Below are positions 1 to 9,978 of a stretch of 64,000 bases of DNA, piece after piece. The DNA comes from Macrocystis pyrifera (lineage: Eukaryota; Sar; Phaeophyceae; Laminariales; Laminariaceae), in contig JASSKH010000031.1 in the NCBI GenBank assembly GCA_031763025.1, forward strand, positions 5,051,458 to 5,115,457. Reading direction: 5' to 3'. The notes under the pieces are model-generated. The model was not told the DNA's origin, made no database searches, and saw nothing but the letters and a program-made list of their open reading frames with translations. The translations under genes and the position numbers were made by a program. Positions within the stretch are counted from its first letter, which is position 1; every line of letters starts with the position of its first letter.

Positions 1-137
1 CATCCCTGCCCCCCCCCCCTCCCCACCCCCACGTAAACCGGAGCTTGATTTCCCCCCCCCTCCTCCCCAACCTCCCCTCCCCCACCATCTCCCCTTGTCC
101 CCGGTGTATCGTTTGATGACCGCATCCCAATTTTTAG

Positions 138-302
138 GAAGACCCCGGCTCGGTGTGTGTTTCCGTGGCGTGGGACTGGGTGTTCAAGGGAGTGAGCAAG
201 GAGGGATGCAAGGAGGAGCTGGGTTACGCGTTGCGGTGCTCCGACGATAACCGAAAAACCAGCGCTGGGTCCCTGGCGCCGGTCGAGACGTGCCTTCTGC
301 AG
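138..302 (+). CDS. Exon of a large Cys/Gly/Ala-rich gene (first exon in window)
   Basis: Seen: an open stretch of exactly 55 codons lies between a good acceptor (AATTTTTAG at 129-137) and a donor (CAG|GTGTGT at 300-308). It starts and ends in phase 0. The peptide is of ordinary composition (Trp, Lys, Glu, Cys spread through it), unlike the simple repeats around it, and contains KEELGYALRC. The next exon at 1413 also begins in phase 0, so the two join without a frame change. I do not recognise the domain. Upstream sequence (1-137) is C-rich and looks like intron. Inference: an internal exon of a gene that begins left of the window. Confidence 0.55.
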
Positions 303-1412
303 GTGTGTCGTGTTGCGTTTGGTTTCGCGTTTGGCTTCGCGTGGGCTTCGCGTAGGCTCCGCGTAGGCTTCGCGTAGGCTTCGCGTAGGCTTCGCGTAGA
401 CCTAGCGTGGACTGTGCGTAGGGCTAGCGGAAGCTCAAGGTAGGCTTTGCGCAGGTCTAGGGGAGGCATAGCGTAGCCTATCGCGGGTTTACCGTGGGGT
501 TAGTTAGCTTTGGCCTAGGGTAGGCCTTGCGTAGCCTTGCGCAACGTAGCGTAGCCTTGCGCAACGTAGCGTAGCTTGGCGTAGCTTACCGCAGCTTAGC
601 ATTGCCTAGTGGCTCGCGTTGCCTAGCTTAGCGTAGGCCTAGCGTAGCCTCGCGTGGGCCGAGGGTAGCCTAGCTTAGCGTAAGCTTAGCGTCGCGTAGC
701 CTAGCGTAGACCGAGCTCAGCCTACGTCGTGATACATTGTGTTTCGCTAGCCGTAGCGAAGGCCTTGCCTTGGGTTGGTATTGCGTAGGCCTTGCGTGGG
801 CCTTGCGTAGTGTTAGCGTAGGCTTGACGTTGTGTAAACATAAGTACAAGCGTAAACACGAGCATAAGCATAAAGCATAAGCGTAAGCATAAGCATCAGC
901 ATATGCGTACGCGTAAGCATAATCATACGTAAGCATAAGCATACGTAAGCATAAGCATACGTAAGCATAAGCACAAGCATACGTATAAGCCTAAGCGCAA
1001 GCATAGGCATCAGCGTAAGCATAAACATAAACATAAGCGTAAGCGTGAGATAATAATCGTAAGCATAAGCTTAAACATAAGCATAAACATGAGCGTAAGC
1101 ATAAGCGTAAACATAAGTATTAGCGTAAGCAAAAGCATGAGCACCAGCATAAGCGTAAGCGTAAGCGTAAGCATGAGCATAAACGTGAGCGTAAGCATAA
1201 GCGTAGGCATAAGCGTAAGCATAAGCGTAAGCATAAGAATGACCGTAAGTATATGCACAAGAATCAGCAAAATGAATATTTCATCAGCATGAGAAAATAA
1301 ACACGAGCATCTTTCTCTCTCTCGCGTTTTTCTTTCTCTCTTTCCGTTACCTCGACGCCCCCCCTCACCCCCTCGTTCCTTTTTTGTACGCACCAACTCC
1401 ACCGTGCTGCAG
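303..1412 (+). repeat. Intron filled with hexamer-type repeats
   Basis: Two blocks are visible. About 310-720 is a degenerate GCGTAGGCTTC / GCGTAGCCT repeat. About 838-1260 is a degenerate TAAGCA/TAAGCG hexamer array (GCATAAGCGTAAG and variants). Open frames here on both strands are repeat translations and are not called. A pyrimidine-rich stretch (1311-1390) followed by CTGCAG at 1407-1412 gives a convincing acceptor for the next exon. Many units contain GTAAG, which looks like a 5' splice site. Confidence 0.7.
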
Positions 1413-1916
1413 GCGGCAAAGGCCTCGCTCGCCAGCCTTCGAGTGCATGCCCTCCGCAAGCACGCAGCAGACCGTTCTCCTCGGCTATCACCGCTGCCGC
1501 GGCCGCCGTCGCCACCGCCCCCCTCGCAAGCACCAGCACTAGGTGAAACATCAGCAGCAGGCAGTTTTGAAGGACCACCAGCAGCATCAGCACCAATAGC
1601 AGCAGCAGCAGCATTAGAAGCACCACCAGTATCAGCACCAATAGAAACATCACCAACAGAAGCGGCAGCAGCAGTGACGGGGGGTCTTCCGGAGAAGGAG
1701 AACAGCTGGACCTCGCTTCAGCCGCCGCCGCCATCATCTACCGCGGTGTCTGCGCCAGCGCCAGCGGCGACAGGTGCGACGAACGAGGCCGCCGCAAACG
1801 GAGTGTCGTTCATCCCCTCCCGCGTTCCTATCGCCACCTCTACCTCCACTCCCACCCTTACCCCCGCCGCCGCGGTGGCTGCCGCTGTTGCGCCAAAAGA
1901 CGCCTCCGATCCATGT

Positions 1917-1961
<45 letters not shown>

Positions 1962-3198
1962 CAACAGGAAAACGGCCACGCCTCGACGCTGGAACTCCTC
2001 TCGCGTCTGCAAGCGCTGCTGCCACCGGATCTGGGGCAAGCGGAGCTGGGAACCGAGGTCACTCGTGCCCTCCGCGAGATAGGCACGTGGGAAGGGCGGG
2101 TGACGAACGGCAGCGGTGGCCGTGGTGATGCCGCTTTGGGGGGGGGCGGGGCGAAGGGAGGGGGTGGTTGCGGCGGCGGCGGCGGGGCGAGATAATGGCC
2201 GCGGGGGGGCGGACTGTGCCAGGGCAGATGCTGTTAAGGGGGAGGGAGAGGAGGAGACGGAAGTGCAGGGGTTTGCTCCCGAGAGCACGGTGCCGTCACC
2301 GATGGCTGATGCTGTCGCTGGTGAGAAGGGTGAGGTCTGCGTTGAGGCTAACGCGAACGCTATGGGTGACGCTAATGGTAAGGCGAGTGCAAATGCTGAC
2401 GCTAACGCTACCGCTAACGCTATAGTCAACCCTACCACTTCCGCCGCTGCCACCACCACCACCACCACCGTGACCGACCTCCTGATACCAGGCCGCACCT
2501 CACCCCCTTCGCCACCGCTCCCTCCAACTCCGGGACCACCGCCCCCAACTGGCCTAGACAGCTGGATAGTGCCGCCAGAATCAGAGGCGGACGCAGACGA
2601 ACGGACTCGAGCGGCGGCCATAGCGGCCGCCACCAGCGCCGCGTTCGAAGTCTTGGAGACGGCCGCACCAGCGGCTGCTGCCGCGGAGGCGGCTGCTGTG
2701 GAGATCGGGGGCGCCCCCGCTGCAGCTGCCGCGGCTGCTGCGGCGGCGAGGGCGGCGATGGGATCGGCGAGGTTGGCCTCGGTGGCGGCTAGTGCGGCTC
2801 TGACGCGGGTCGCGATGGACGCCGGGTTGGCGCCGCCCCCGACACCGCCTCTGCCGGCCTGGCCGGCGTTGGCTGAGCCGTTGGCTAGACCGTTGGCCGG
2901 GCCGTTTGATGGTCCGTTGGGTGGTCCGTTGGGTGTGCCGTTGGCTGAGCGGTCGTCGGTTGTGTCTTCGGCTCTATCTTCGGTGTTGCCCAGCTTGGCG
3001 CCAATGCAGGGGGGTGGGGGTAGGGGTGAGGGTGGTGCGGGAGTGGGAGGGGGAGTGGAGAAGGGAGGAGGCGGGGGGGTGGGGGTGAGGGGTTATCGGG
3101 TGGGAGAGAGGGGCTGCGGAGACCTTGGAATGCTGTTGGCGTTGGCGCCCCTGCTGGAGGAGATCGCGGCTAGGCAACGGCGGGAGTGGGGTTTGCAG
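1413..3198 (+). CDS. Long low-complexity exon, poly-Gln and Ala/Pro-rich, one frame break
   Basis: The exon begins after CTGCAG (1407-1412), preceded by a pyrimidine tract, in phase 0 with exon 138-302. It ends at GCAG|GTGAGG (donor at 3199), again in phase 0. The first frame runs to 2195: a basic N-terminal stretch, Pro/Ala-rich sequence, a poly-Gln tract encoded by CAG repeats (about 1915-1957), then a helix-like LLSRLQALLPPDL segment. Its Gly-rich end lies at a run of G (about 2137-2160), where the plausible frame shifts to the one ending at 3198. The second frame has acidic, Thr-rich, Pro-rich and poly-Ala stretches and ends with a helix-like LLEEIAARQRREWGLQ. The shift may be a homopolymer error, a missed intron or a true frameshift. 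No known domain; likely a disordered nuclear protein region (inference). Confidence 0.5.
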
Positions 3199-4039
3199 GT
3201 GAGGTGGCGTTATGGGGCACTACACGGCCGTGTGGGTGTGGGCCGGGGCTTCTTATAGGCGGACGGGATGCGCAACACGGGCCGAAGGCGTGTTGCGCAC
3301 CCCGCAGGGGCCCCTGGAGAGCCCCCGGAGCCCCCCCGGAGGGCTCCCGGGCCGCCGGAGGCCGTGCCGCTTCCAAAATTTGCGATACATTCCTTAAGAA
3401 ACGCCGGATTTTTGTTTTCCATTTAAATGTGTGTTTTGCCGGATCATTTTGACCGTTTTGGAGAACAAAACGTGTCGCATACGGGTGTGTGGGTATACGT
3501 ATATACCTTTTCCAAGCTGTTTGCCCCGAAGTGGCGGGTACTGGCACAATCACAGTTGTAAAAGTAGTTGTAAAACTCGATAATACTGCGGCGAAAACAG
3601 CCCGAAATGTTTCTAGCCAGCCTCCTGCGGCGAAGAAAAAATACCCCCAAAAACAAATTTAGCGTGCGGCGCAATAATCCCGCAGCTTTTTCTTCCTCGC
3701 CTACGTACGGCGACACGCGCTGTGCAGTTTTAATTGCGTGTTGCGCTTGCGAGAGATTCCGCGGGAAATATTGCGCTGGCGCTGGCGCTGGCGCAATAGC
3801 CCAGCACCTAAAAGGTGCGCGCGTGTGCGCGAGGCCTTTTTTGTTGTTTCTGCTCTTTTTTTTTTTTTTTTTTTTTTTTTGTTTTTCTTGTCTTGTCTTG
3901 TCTTTCTTTTTCCGGCGGATTGGTTATAGGTTTAAATAAGGCTGTAAGTTAAGTTCACCACACTTCCAGGTTTATGATTCGTGTCGTGTGTCAAGTTAAC
4001 CCGTCCCTCCAGTTGTAACAGCAGAACCGGACCGGCTGC

Positions 4040-4225
4040 TGCTATATATACAAAAGCGCGTGACCATGTTGATCCGACCTGACCCCCGAGAGGGGCAGCT
4101 GCGGGGGGGATAGCCACCCGGGGGAATCATCTCCTTCGGGGAGGGTGGGGCTTGCGCGGTCTCACCCACTGACTAAAACCTAGGCTATGAGGCCTGTCCG
4201 CCGGACTCGGTCCAGCTACGGTCCA
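4040..4225. other. GC-rich block with several strong short hairpins, possible structured RNA
   Basis: Seen: CCCC-GAGA-GGGG (GNRA-type loop, about 4083-4095), CTCC-TTCG-GGGAG (UUCG loop, about 4130-4143), GGGTG...CACCC, and GTCC/GGAC hairpins close together. TATA-like strings flank both sides: TATATATAC at 4043-4051 on plus, and TATATAAGG on minus (reverse of about 4227-4235). It matches none of the spliceosomal RNAs, SRP RNA, RNase P or tRNA I compared by eye. It could equally be part of a retroelement LTR. Orientation is unknown. Confidence 0.2.
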
Positions 4226-4792
4226 CCTTATATACCCGTTGGGGAGTTGGTCGTCGTGCCATCGAAGGCGGTTGGCTTGCGGGTTGGCTGATTGGTTGGT
4301 TGGTTGAGGCGAGGTTGATTCATTGATTTCATTGGTTGATTGACTGATTAACTGCCTTTTTAATTGGTTGTTCAATACATTGATACATTGATATATTGAT
4401 CGATGGATTGATAGATTGATTGATTGATTGAATGATCCCATGCTCACCCGACCCTCCCTTTCTGTTGGTCCTCGAATACTTTGATTTTCGTCTCGTTAAT
4501 GTTGTTTTCCTTGCTTTTCGACGGTCTTTTTGTTTTGTTTTTTGTTTTTTGTAAAAGGTGAAATCTGCTGCTAAAATGGAGAAGGCGGCCACCCTTAACC
4601 CATCGAGACCTGGCAAGCGCAAGCTGGGCCCGGTAGCAGGTGCACTATTCACACATACGCCCATAGCGCTGTTGTTTTGCTCATCTTGTTGTCATGGCGG
4701 CCAAACAGGAAGGGGATAAGATGAGCATTTTTTTTTTAATGCAATATATGAAAACAACGTAATAAGCGCCCAATTGTTGGAGGTGTCTCTAC

Positions 4793-4902
4793 CATTACGG
4801 GGGGTCCATAGTTAATAGGACCTATGGTGTACATAAAAACCTATATATTTACCTATTTTTACTGACAATATTTGGTCCTATTAACTATGGTCCCACGTAT
4901 TA
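4793..4902 (-). mobile_element. MITE family 1, copy a
   Basis: A roughly 110-bp element bounded by inverted repeats of about 27 bp (TTACGGGGG(A)CCATAGT(A/T)AATAGGACC type). Relative to copies b, c and d (12664, 15395, 22912) it is reversed: its core reads GTACATAAAAACC...TATTTTTACTGACAATATTTGG. The flanks (4700-4960) match, in inverted orientation, the sequence at about 5870-6000, which lacks the element, so this copy has a paralogous empty site. The element is non-coding and far too small to be autonomous. Confidence 0.8.
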
Positions 4903-5194
4903 GGAGTAGGAGCGGTGCCCCGTCTCGAAAGGGGTTGCGTGGTCAATGGTCAAATGACTAAGGCAAGCAACAAATGAGTTACGCCCCCCTCCCCCCCCCC
5001 CCGAATCGTTTTTGTGCGGGGAGAATCTTGACTCCGCACAAAGGGGATGATCGTATCACGTAGTGTGTATGTGGTAAGTCACCCACGAGGCAGTTACATA
5101 GTAAACCAATTCCTGCCTCTGGAAGTGACCACACCAGAAAATAAATCAATACACTGACGCTGTCGTCCGTATGCAAGAACATCCGCCTCAAAAA

Positions 5195-5372
5195 CGGTAG
5201 GATGGAGCTCACCCTTCATGCGACTCGCCGGACACCTGACGTTTCGCTTCGCGCTTGGTGCAAGCAATGTTTGTCTGGTCGGTGAAAACCCGACGTGCTC
5301 CGTCCCGGCATTGTAGGGATGCGAGGGTCTATGGTCACACGACTACTGCCATGCATGGCATGAGTATCCCCC
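5195..5372 (+). repeat. Dispersed repeat R, copy 1 (partial copy at 5475-5560)
   Basis: The diagnostic core is CTCCGTCCCGGCATTGTAGG followed by GATGCGAGGGTCTATGGTCA and a CGACTAC...CATGCATG end. It recurs at 5475-5560, 6362-6530, inverted at 10197-10425, and as a short piece at 26060-26095. The sequence before copy 1 (5000-5195) also matches that before copy 2 (6170-6362), so a segment of about 380 bp was duplicated. Short open frames on both strands come from the repeat and are not called. Confidence 0.7.
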
Positions 5373-5597
5373 CACCCCGCGCCCCCCCTCCCGCCCCTCC
5401 ATCGAGAAACGAACCTCCCCAGAGCCATGCGCGCGTATGTAAAGCTACGCACGCTTATCCCCCCCCCCCTGCCTGGTCGGTGAAAACCTGACGTGCTCCG
5501 TCCCGGCATTGTAGGGATGCGAGGATCTATGGTCGTATGACTACGACCATGCACGATAGTGAGTATCCCCCCCCCCGCCTCCCGAAAACACCGACAG

Positions 5598-5757
5598 CCA
5601 AGGCACGGGACGCGGCAATAGCGGCTGCCATGGCGGAGATGGAGAAGCCGCTCCGGAGGGCGGTAGCTGTGGTAGAGGTTGACTCGTCCGTGCCTCTGCA
5701 CCTCCAAAAAATCAACCCCTTCTCCGCCGACGACGGTTTCACGTGCGCCTCATGTCG
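5598..5757 (+). CDS. Exon with first Cys pair of a zinc-binding-like cluster
   Basis: The acceptor is CCGACAG (ending 5597) after a C-run; the donor is TGTCG|GTGAGA (intron from 5758). The reading frame is open and gives an Ala/Glu/Lys helix-like stretch followed by NPFSADDGFTCASC. The exon ends in phase 2 (CG), and the next exon at 6726 supplies the missing G to form an Arg codon, so the splice is frame-perfect. Together the two exons make a Cys-rich module: CASC, then CFGC, then CLGC. The spacing suggests a treble-clef or ZZ/PHD-like zinc site, but no family is assigned. Confidence 0.55.
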
Positions 5758-6543
5758 GTGAGATTGAGGGAGAGGGAGGGGGAGCTGCTACTGCGGCGAG
5801 AAGGAGGCGTATTTTGAGGGGAGGGCGGGGGGGGGAGGGAGCGTACTCGTTTTGTTTTGATTGCTGAGGTCATTTGATCATTGACCACGCATCCCAGTCG
5901 AGACGGAGCACCATTCCTGCTGCTCCTATTAGAGACACCCCTCCAGCATTTTGACGCTCAATACCGTTTTTTTCTGTATATTACATGAAAATGTAGTTCC
6001 TACCCCCCCCCCCCCCCCCTATTATATATAGGTTGGGTTGGCGTCGGTTGGCAATGACACTGTAAAACATGCCGCTCACTGCTTGAGCTAGACAACCAGG
6101 GTACCGCTTTTTTTTTTTTTTTTCCGGCCATCGGTCACACCTAGTTGTCGAGTTAGATCATTTGTGCGAGGTGAACAACCTTTACTACGCACAAGTGGGA
6201 ATGATCGTATCACGTACCAGATTGTGTTTATGGTAGGGCACCCAAGAAGCAAGTTACATAATACTCCCATTGCTGTCTCTGGAAGTCGCTACACCGGAAA
6301 TTAAATTAACTCGTTGAAGCTGTCGTCCATATACAAGAAAACCCACCTCACAAGCGGTTCTTAGTAGGATGCACCTCACCCTTCATGCGACGCGCCGGAC
6401 ACCTCACGGCGCTTCGCGCTTGGTGCAAGCAATGTCTGCCTGGTCGGTGAACACCCGACATGCTCCGTCCCGGCATTGTAGGGATGCGAGGGTCTGTGGT
6501 CATACGACTACGGCCATGCATGAGATCGAGTACGTCTCTCCCG

Positions 6544-6586
<43 letters not shown>

Positions 6587-6725
6587 CCCCCCCCCCCCCC
6601 CCCCCCCACCTCCCCACCCTCCCCCCCCCTCCCCCCACCTCCCCCCTCCCACCCCCCTTTCCCCCCTCTCACCTATCCAATGCGCGTGACTTCTTTTGTG
6701 TGTTTATGCTCGTTACGGCGAAAAG
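5758..6725 (+). repeat. Intron with MITE-free duplicate, repeat R copy 2 and a long C-run
   Basis: The intron begins GTGAGA. At about 5870-6000 it matches the reverse complement of 4700-4960 but without the 110-bp MITE. At 6170-6530 it carries a second copy of the segment seen at 5000-5372. A run of about 120 bases, almost all C (6550-6667), forms the pyrimidine tract before the next exon. Open frames of poly-Pro or poly-Gly across the C-run are artefacts of composition. Confidence 0.65.
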
Positions 6726-6890
6726 GGGTGAGATTTTCAACGCCTACATGCATTGCTTCGGTTGCGAGGCGCTCCTGAACAAGGACCTGAACCTGTGCTT
6801 GGGTTGTCACGCGAAGGGGAGCCTTGCCTTTGCCACCATCGAGGTCGGCCAGAACGGACTGTCGGACTGCTTCCACTGCCCCAGCGTACC
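6726..6890 (+). CDS. Exon completing the Cys-rich (zinc-binding-like) module
   Basis: The acceptor is AAAAG (ending 6725) and the donor ACC|GTGAGT (from 6891). The peptide runs GEIFNAYMHCFGCEALLN, then a short linker with LCLGCHAKG, then IEVGQNGLSDCFHCPSV. With CASC from exon 5598-5757 this gives four Cys pairs (CASC, CFGC, CLGC, CFHC), typical of a double zinc-binding fold. It ends in phase 2, and exon 8052 starts with the single G needed to finish a Pro codon. The last roughly 60 nt plus the donor are repeated three times downstream. Inference: a protein- or nucleic-acid-binding domain of a nuclear protein; family not recognised. Confidence 0.55.
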
Positions 6891-8051
6891 GTGAGTTTTT
6901 TTTTTTTTTTTTTTTTTTGTTCATGACCCTACGTTTATGGAGTTGAGGGTTATGGGTTAAAGCAAGGAGGGGTCTTCACACGAGTTATACAATATATTCT
7001 ATATATATATTAGAATTCTCATGGATCGGGTCCGGCCACCGATACCCGACCCGACCCGACCCGACCCGACCCTAACCCTGACACCCTGACCCCATCCCTA
7101 ACCCCGGGCCTGTAAGTAGGGTAAGGGTTGGGGTTCGGGTTGGTGTTGGAGCTCAGGTCTACTTTGTTGGGTTAGGGTTTGGGTTTGGGTTAGAGTTGCC
7201 GCCCTGGAGGACGGCCAGAAAACGGACCGTCTCGCTGTTTCCACTGCCGTAGCGTACCGTGGTTTTTGCAGTTTCTTGCGGTGGCGGGGTTGGGGTTGGG
7301 GTTGGGGGTAAAGGGTCAGGGTTGAAGCCGGGGTTTGGGTTATAGGGGCGACGTTTTGGGGATGGGGTCAGGGTTAGGGCTAGGAAGGGGTTTAGGGTTG
7401 GAAAGCTAGGGTGTGGGTTGGGGTCGGGGTTGGGGTTAGGGATGAAGTTGGGGTTGAGTTTAGGGCTAGGGCGAGGGCTGGGGTTGGGGTTGGCCATCGC
7501 CGCTCTCGAGGTGGACCATAACGCAACTGTCGGACTACTTCCGCTGCCGCAGCGTATCGTTAGTTTTGCAGTTTTTTGTAGTGCTGGGTTCAGTGGTTGG
7601 GGGTTGGGGGTTGGGGTTAGGGTTGGGGTTAGGGTTAGGGTTGTAAGGTTGGGGTCGAGGTTAGGGTTGAATGGGGTTGGCCACCCTGGAGATAGCCAGA
7701 AGCGGACTTCCCGATTGTTTCCACTGCCCCAGCGTACCGTGAGTTTTACAGTTTCTCGTAGTGGTGTGGGTTAGGGTTGATGGAGTAGTGCTCGGGGTTG
7801 GGTTTATGATTGGGGTGAGGGTTGGGGGTACGGGTTAAGGTCAGGGTTAGGGTTAGGGTTAGGGTTGGGGTGGGGGTTGGCTTTTTTTTTCAGGGTTGGC
7901 GTTATGGTTGGAGAATGGATCGTATGTCCCAACGAAAGCCACCCCCTTCTCCTTGTCGCGATTCCCGCCAACCTCACCCTTCCTTCCTCCCTCCCTTCCT
8001 CCCTCCTTCCCTCCTCTCTCCCTCCCCTCCCTCCCTTCCTCTTGATGGCAG
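6891..8051 (+). repeat. Intron of TTAGGG-like repeats carrying three partial copies of the preceding exon end
   Basis: The left part is (CCCTAA/CCCGA)-rich (7040-7110) and the right part (TTAGGG/TTGGGG)-rich (7110-7870). Embedded copies of the exon end plus donor lie at about 7193-7275, 7490-7575 and 7678-7760, each reading ...CTGGAG..GGCCAGAA..GGAC..TCCACTGCC..AGCGTACCGTG. A pyrimidine-rich tract (7978-8042) leads to the acceptor GGCAG at 8051. The C-rich-then-G-rich order is opposite to that expected from a head-to-head telomere fusion. Confidence 0.7.
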
Positions 8052-8227
8052 GCAAGCAACCATGCTCCAGCGTGAGCATAAGGCTATCGCCCACCGGAAC
8101 TCCGGGCAGTGGCCGTCTTCTCGCTGCGGCTGCCAGGAACCGTCGTGCCGGCAATGTCACCTGTGTGTGGCCTGCGCTTGCGACTGCCACCACCGGTTTC
8201 AGCTGAGGTTTCGGTTTGAGCATCCCG
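8052..8227 (+). CDS. Exon encoding a compact Cys/His cluster
   Basis: Bounded by GATGGCAG| (8051) and CCCG|GTGAGG (from 8228). It joins the previous exon in phase 2 and the next (8631) in phase 1, where its last G plus CG make an Ala codon. The protein has SRCGCQEPSCRQCHLCVACA followed by a CDCHHRFQLRFRF-type end. This gives seven Cys and two His (C-x-C-x4-C-x2-C-x2-C-x2-C-x-C-x-CHH by eye), dense enough to bind zinc. The tail is basic and aromatic. Not matched to a named family. The following intron (8228-8630) is made of GGGAGG purine repeats, then a C/T-rich tract. Confidence 0.6.
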
Positions 8228-8630
8228 GTGAGGGGAGGGAGGGTGGGAGCGGGCGAGGGGGCGAGGCAAGGGGGGAGGGTGGGAGGGTGGGTGGGAGGGA
8301 GGGAGGGAGGGAGGGAGGAAGGCAAAGAGAGCGACACACAAGAGAGAGGACGAAAGAGACAGAGAGACACGCCTGTGGTAGCGGCTGGTACCCACATCGA
8401 CACCATGTGGTCAGGCTATAGCTCCGCCGCACCTTGAAACTCAATCTCGATGAAAATCCGACTCCATCTTTACCCCCCCCCCTCCCCCCTCTCCCCCCGC
8501 GCTCTGTCTCTCTCCCCCTCCCTCCCCCTCTCCGCCCCGCCTCCCCAATCGCCCCCGGCACTGGGTGGTTGGCTACTCTTCACCTCCGTCCTTTTCCACC
8601 GTGCGGGACCAAATCCTCGAAACTACAAAG

Positions 8631-9064
8631 CGTCCCTCGAGAAGTTCGTGAAAAGTGTGAGAGACACCGCTGGCGGGGATTCAACCATACCCCAGACCGT
8701 CGCCGTTGCCCCTTCTCGGGGGTCCTCCAGCGTAAACGTCGGCTGTAGTGCTGGCAGTAGTGTTGGCGGCGGCGGCGGCGGCAGCGGAAGCGGCGATGGG
8801 GAAGCGGGAGTTAAGGCTTCCTCAGGCGCGGCGGGAGAGCAGCAGCAGCAGCAGGCTGCTGCTGCTGCATTGAGGACGGAGAAGAGTCGAGATGGCGGTT
8901 CCGGTGGTCGTAGCCAGTCGTCAAACCGGAAACCCCCAAACTACAACGACCACCCCAAACACCATGACGACGACGGCACGCGCGGTTCGCAACGCGAGTC
9001 GCAGAATGCGTCTGCTGGGTCATCGTCGCCGCGGTCGGACCTCCGAAACGGCGGTGGCGGTAGC

Positions 9065-9095
<31 letters not shown>

Positions 9096-9931
9096 GGCCA
9101 GTAGGCGGCAGGCGTGGAGGCGGTAGGGGCGGCAGGGGCAGTAATAGTGAAACATTGGACAGAGAAGGAGGGGGCGGGGAAGGAAGACGTGGGTCGCGGG
9201 GGACGGGGCGGGGAGCGGAGGAAGGAGAGGCGAGGGGTAACGGCGGCGGAGGAGAGGGAAAGTCTTCCGCCGCTGGCGAGCGCGGCGGTGGCTGGTGGGC
9301 AGGAGGGCGCGCGTCGATCTCTGGTAACGCCCCCGATATTGCCCCCGGTGGCGCCTCCGGTAGTGCCACCGGTGGCGCCTCCAGTAGTACCTCCGGCACT
9401 AAAAAGAGAAAAGCGGAAGTCGGCGTTGGGGCCGGGTCGTGGTCAGCAGCGGCGGCGGCCGCGGTGGCGGCGCGTCTTGCTGCTGACGACGACAAGCCTG
9501 AAGGGGACGGAGGCGGGCCAATAGTACGTGCACGACGCCATGGAAGACCCCCCCTTCTCTCTTCGCTTTCTTACGCTGGCGCCGAACCGACCGCATTGGA
9601 GACAACTCCTCTTGTTGATGTTGGTGGTCAGGCTACTGGCGGCTCGGGCGACGGTGGGGGCGACGGCGGGGGCGGGGGTGGGGGTTGGCGGCGGCGATGT
9701 ATTGCCCCCTCCGGCGAAGAAGAGAAGAGAAGGGTCGAGCAACGGGAGATCGTCGATGGAAGCGGTGGTACCGACAGCCGCCGTTGTTTCTGTCGGGAAG
9801 GTCGCGGCGAAGGCTAAGGGTACCGGCAGGCCGAAGTTGGTCGACGGGACAGCATCTGTCGCGGCAAGTAAAGCGGCAGCAGAAACTACCGCTGCTGCAG
9901 CAGCAGCAGCAAAAACTACCTCAGCAACAAC

Positions 9932-9978
<47 letters not shown>

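Larger units (their letters stand above)
3199..5597 (+). other. Intronic region with poly-T, GATT repeats, a MITE and a dispersed repeat
   Basis: No convincing exon was found. Contents: a GC-rich self-complementary stretch (3290-3370), AT-richer DNA, poly-T at 3849-3880, a hairpin-rich block at 4040-4225 (separate entry), TTGATTGA-type simple repeats (4280-4435), a MITE copy (4793-4902), and dispersed repeat R (5195-5372, partial again 5475-5560). The exon ending at 3198 is phase 0 while the next supported exon (5598) needs phase 1, so a small exon may be missed here or one splice choice is wrong. Confidence 0.5.

Noticed and set aside
670-1459. Several open frames with Leu-Met-Leu-Thr or Ser-Val-Ser periodicity
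   Set aside because: Direct translation of the TAAGCA/TAAGCG hexamer array.
1734-2633. A 299-codon minus-strand open frame
   Set aside because: It is the antisense of the Ala/Pro/Gln-rich exon; GC-rich repeats leave both strands open. No motif.
4127-4664. Minus-strand frames rich in Asn/Gln/Ser
   Set aside because: Come from the TTGATTGA simple repeat.
7040-7870. True telomere or telomere fusion
   Set aside because: Internal, degenerate, and with the C-rich part first; exon copies lie within it.
7804-8561. Minus-strand Pro/Ser-rich open frames of up to 200 codons
   Set aside because: Shadows of GGGAGG and CCCTCC tracts flanking the plus-strand Cys-rich exon, which has proper splice sites.
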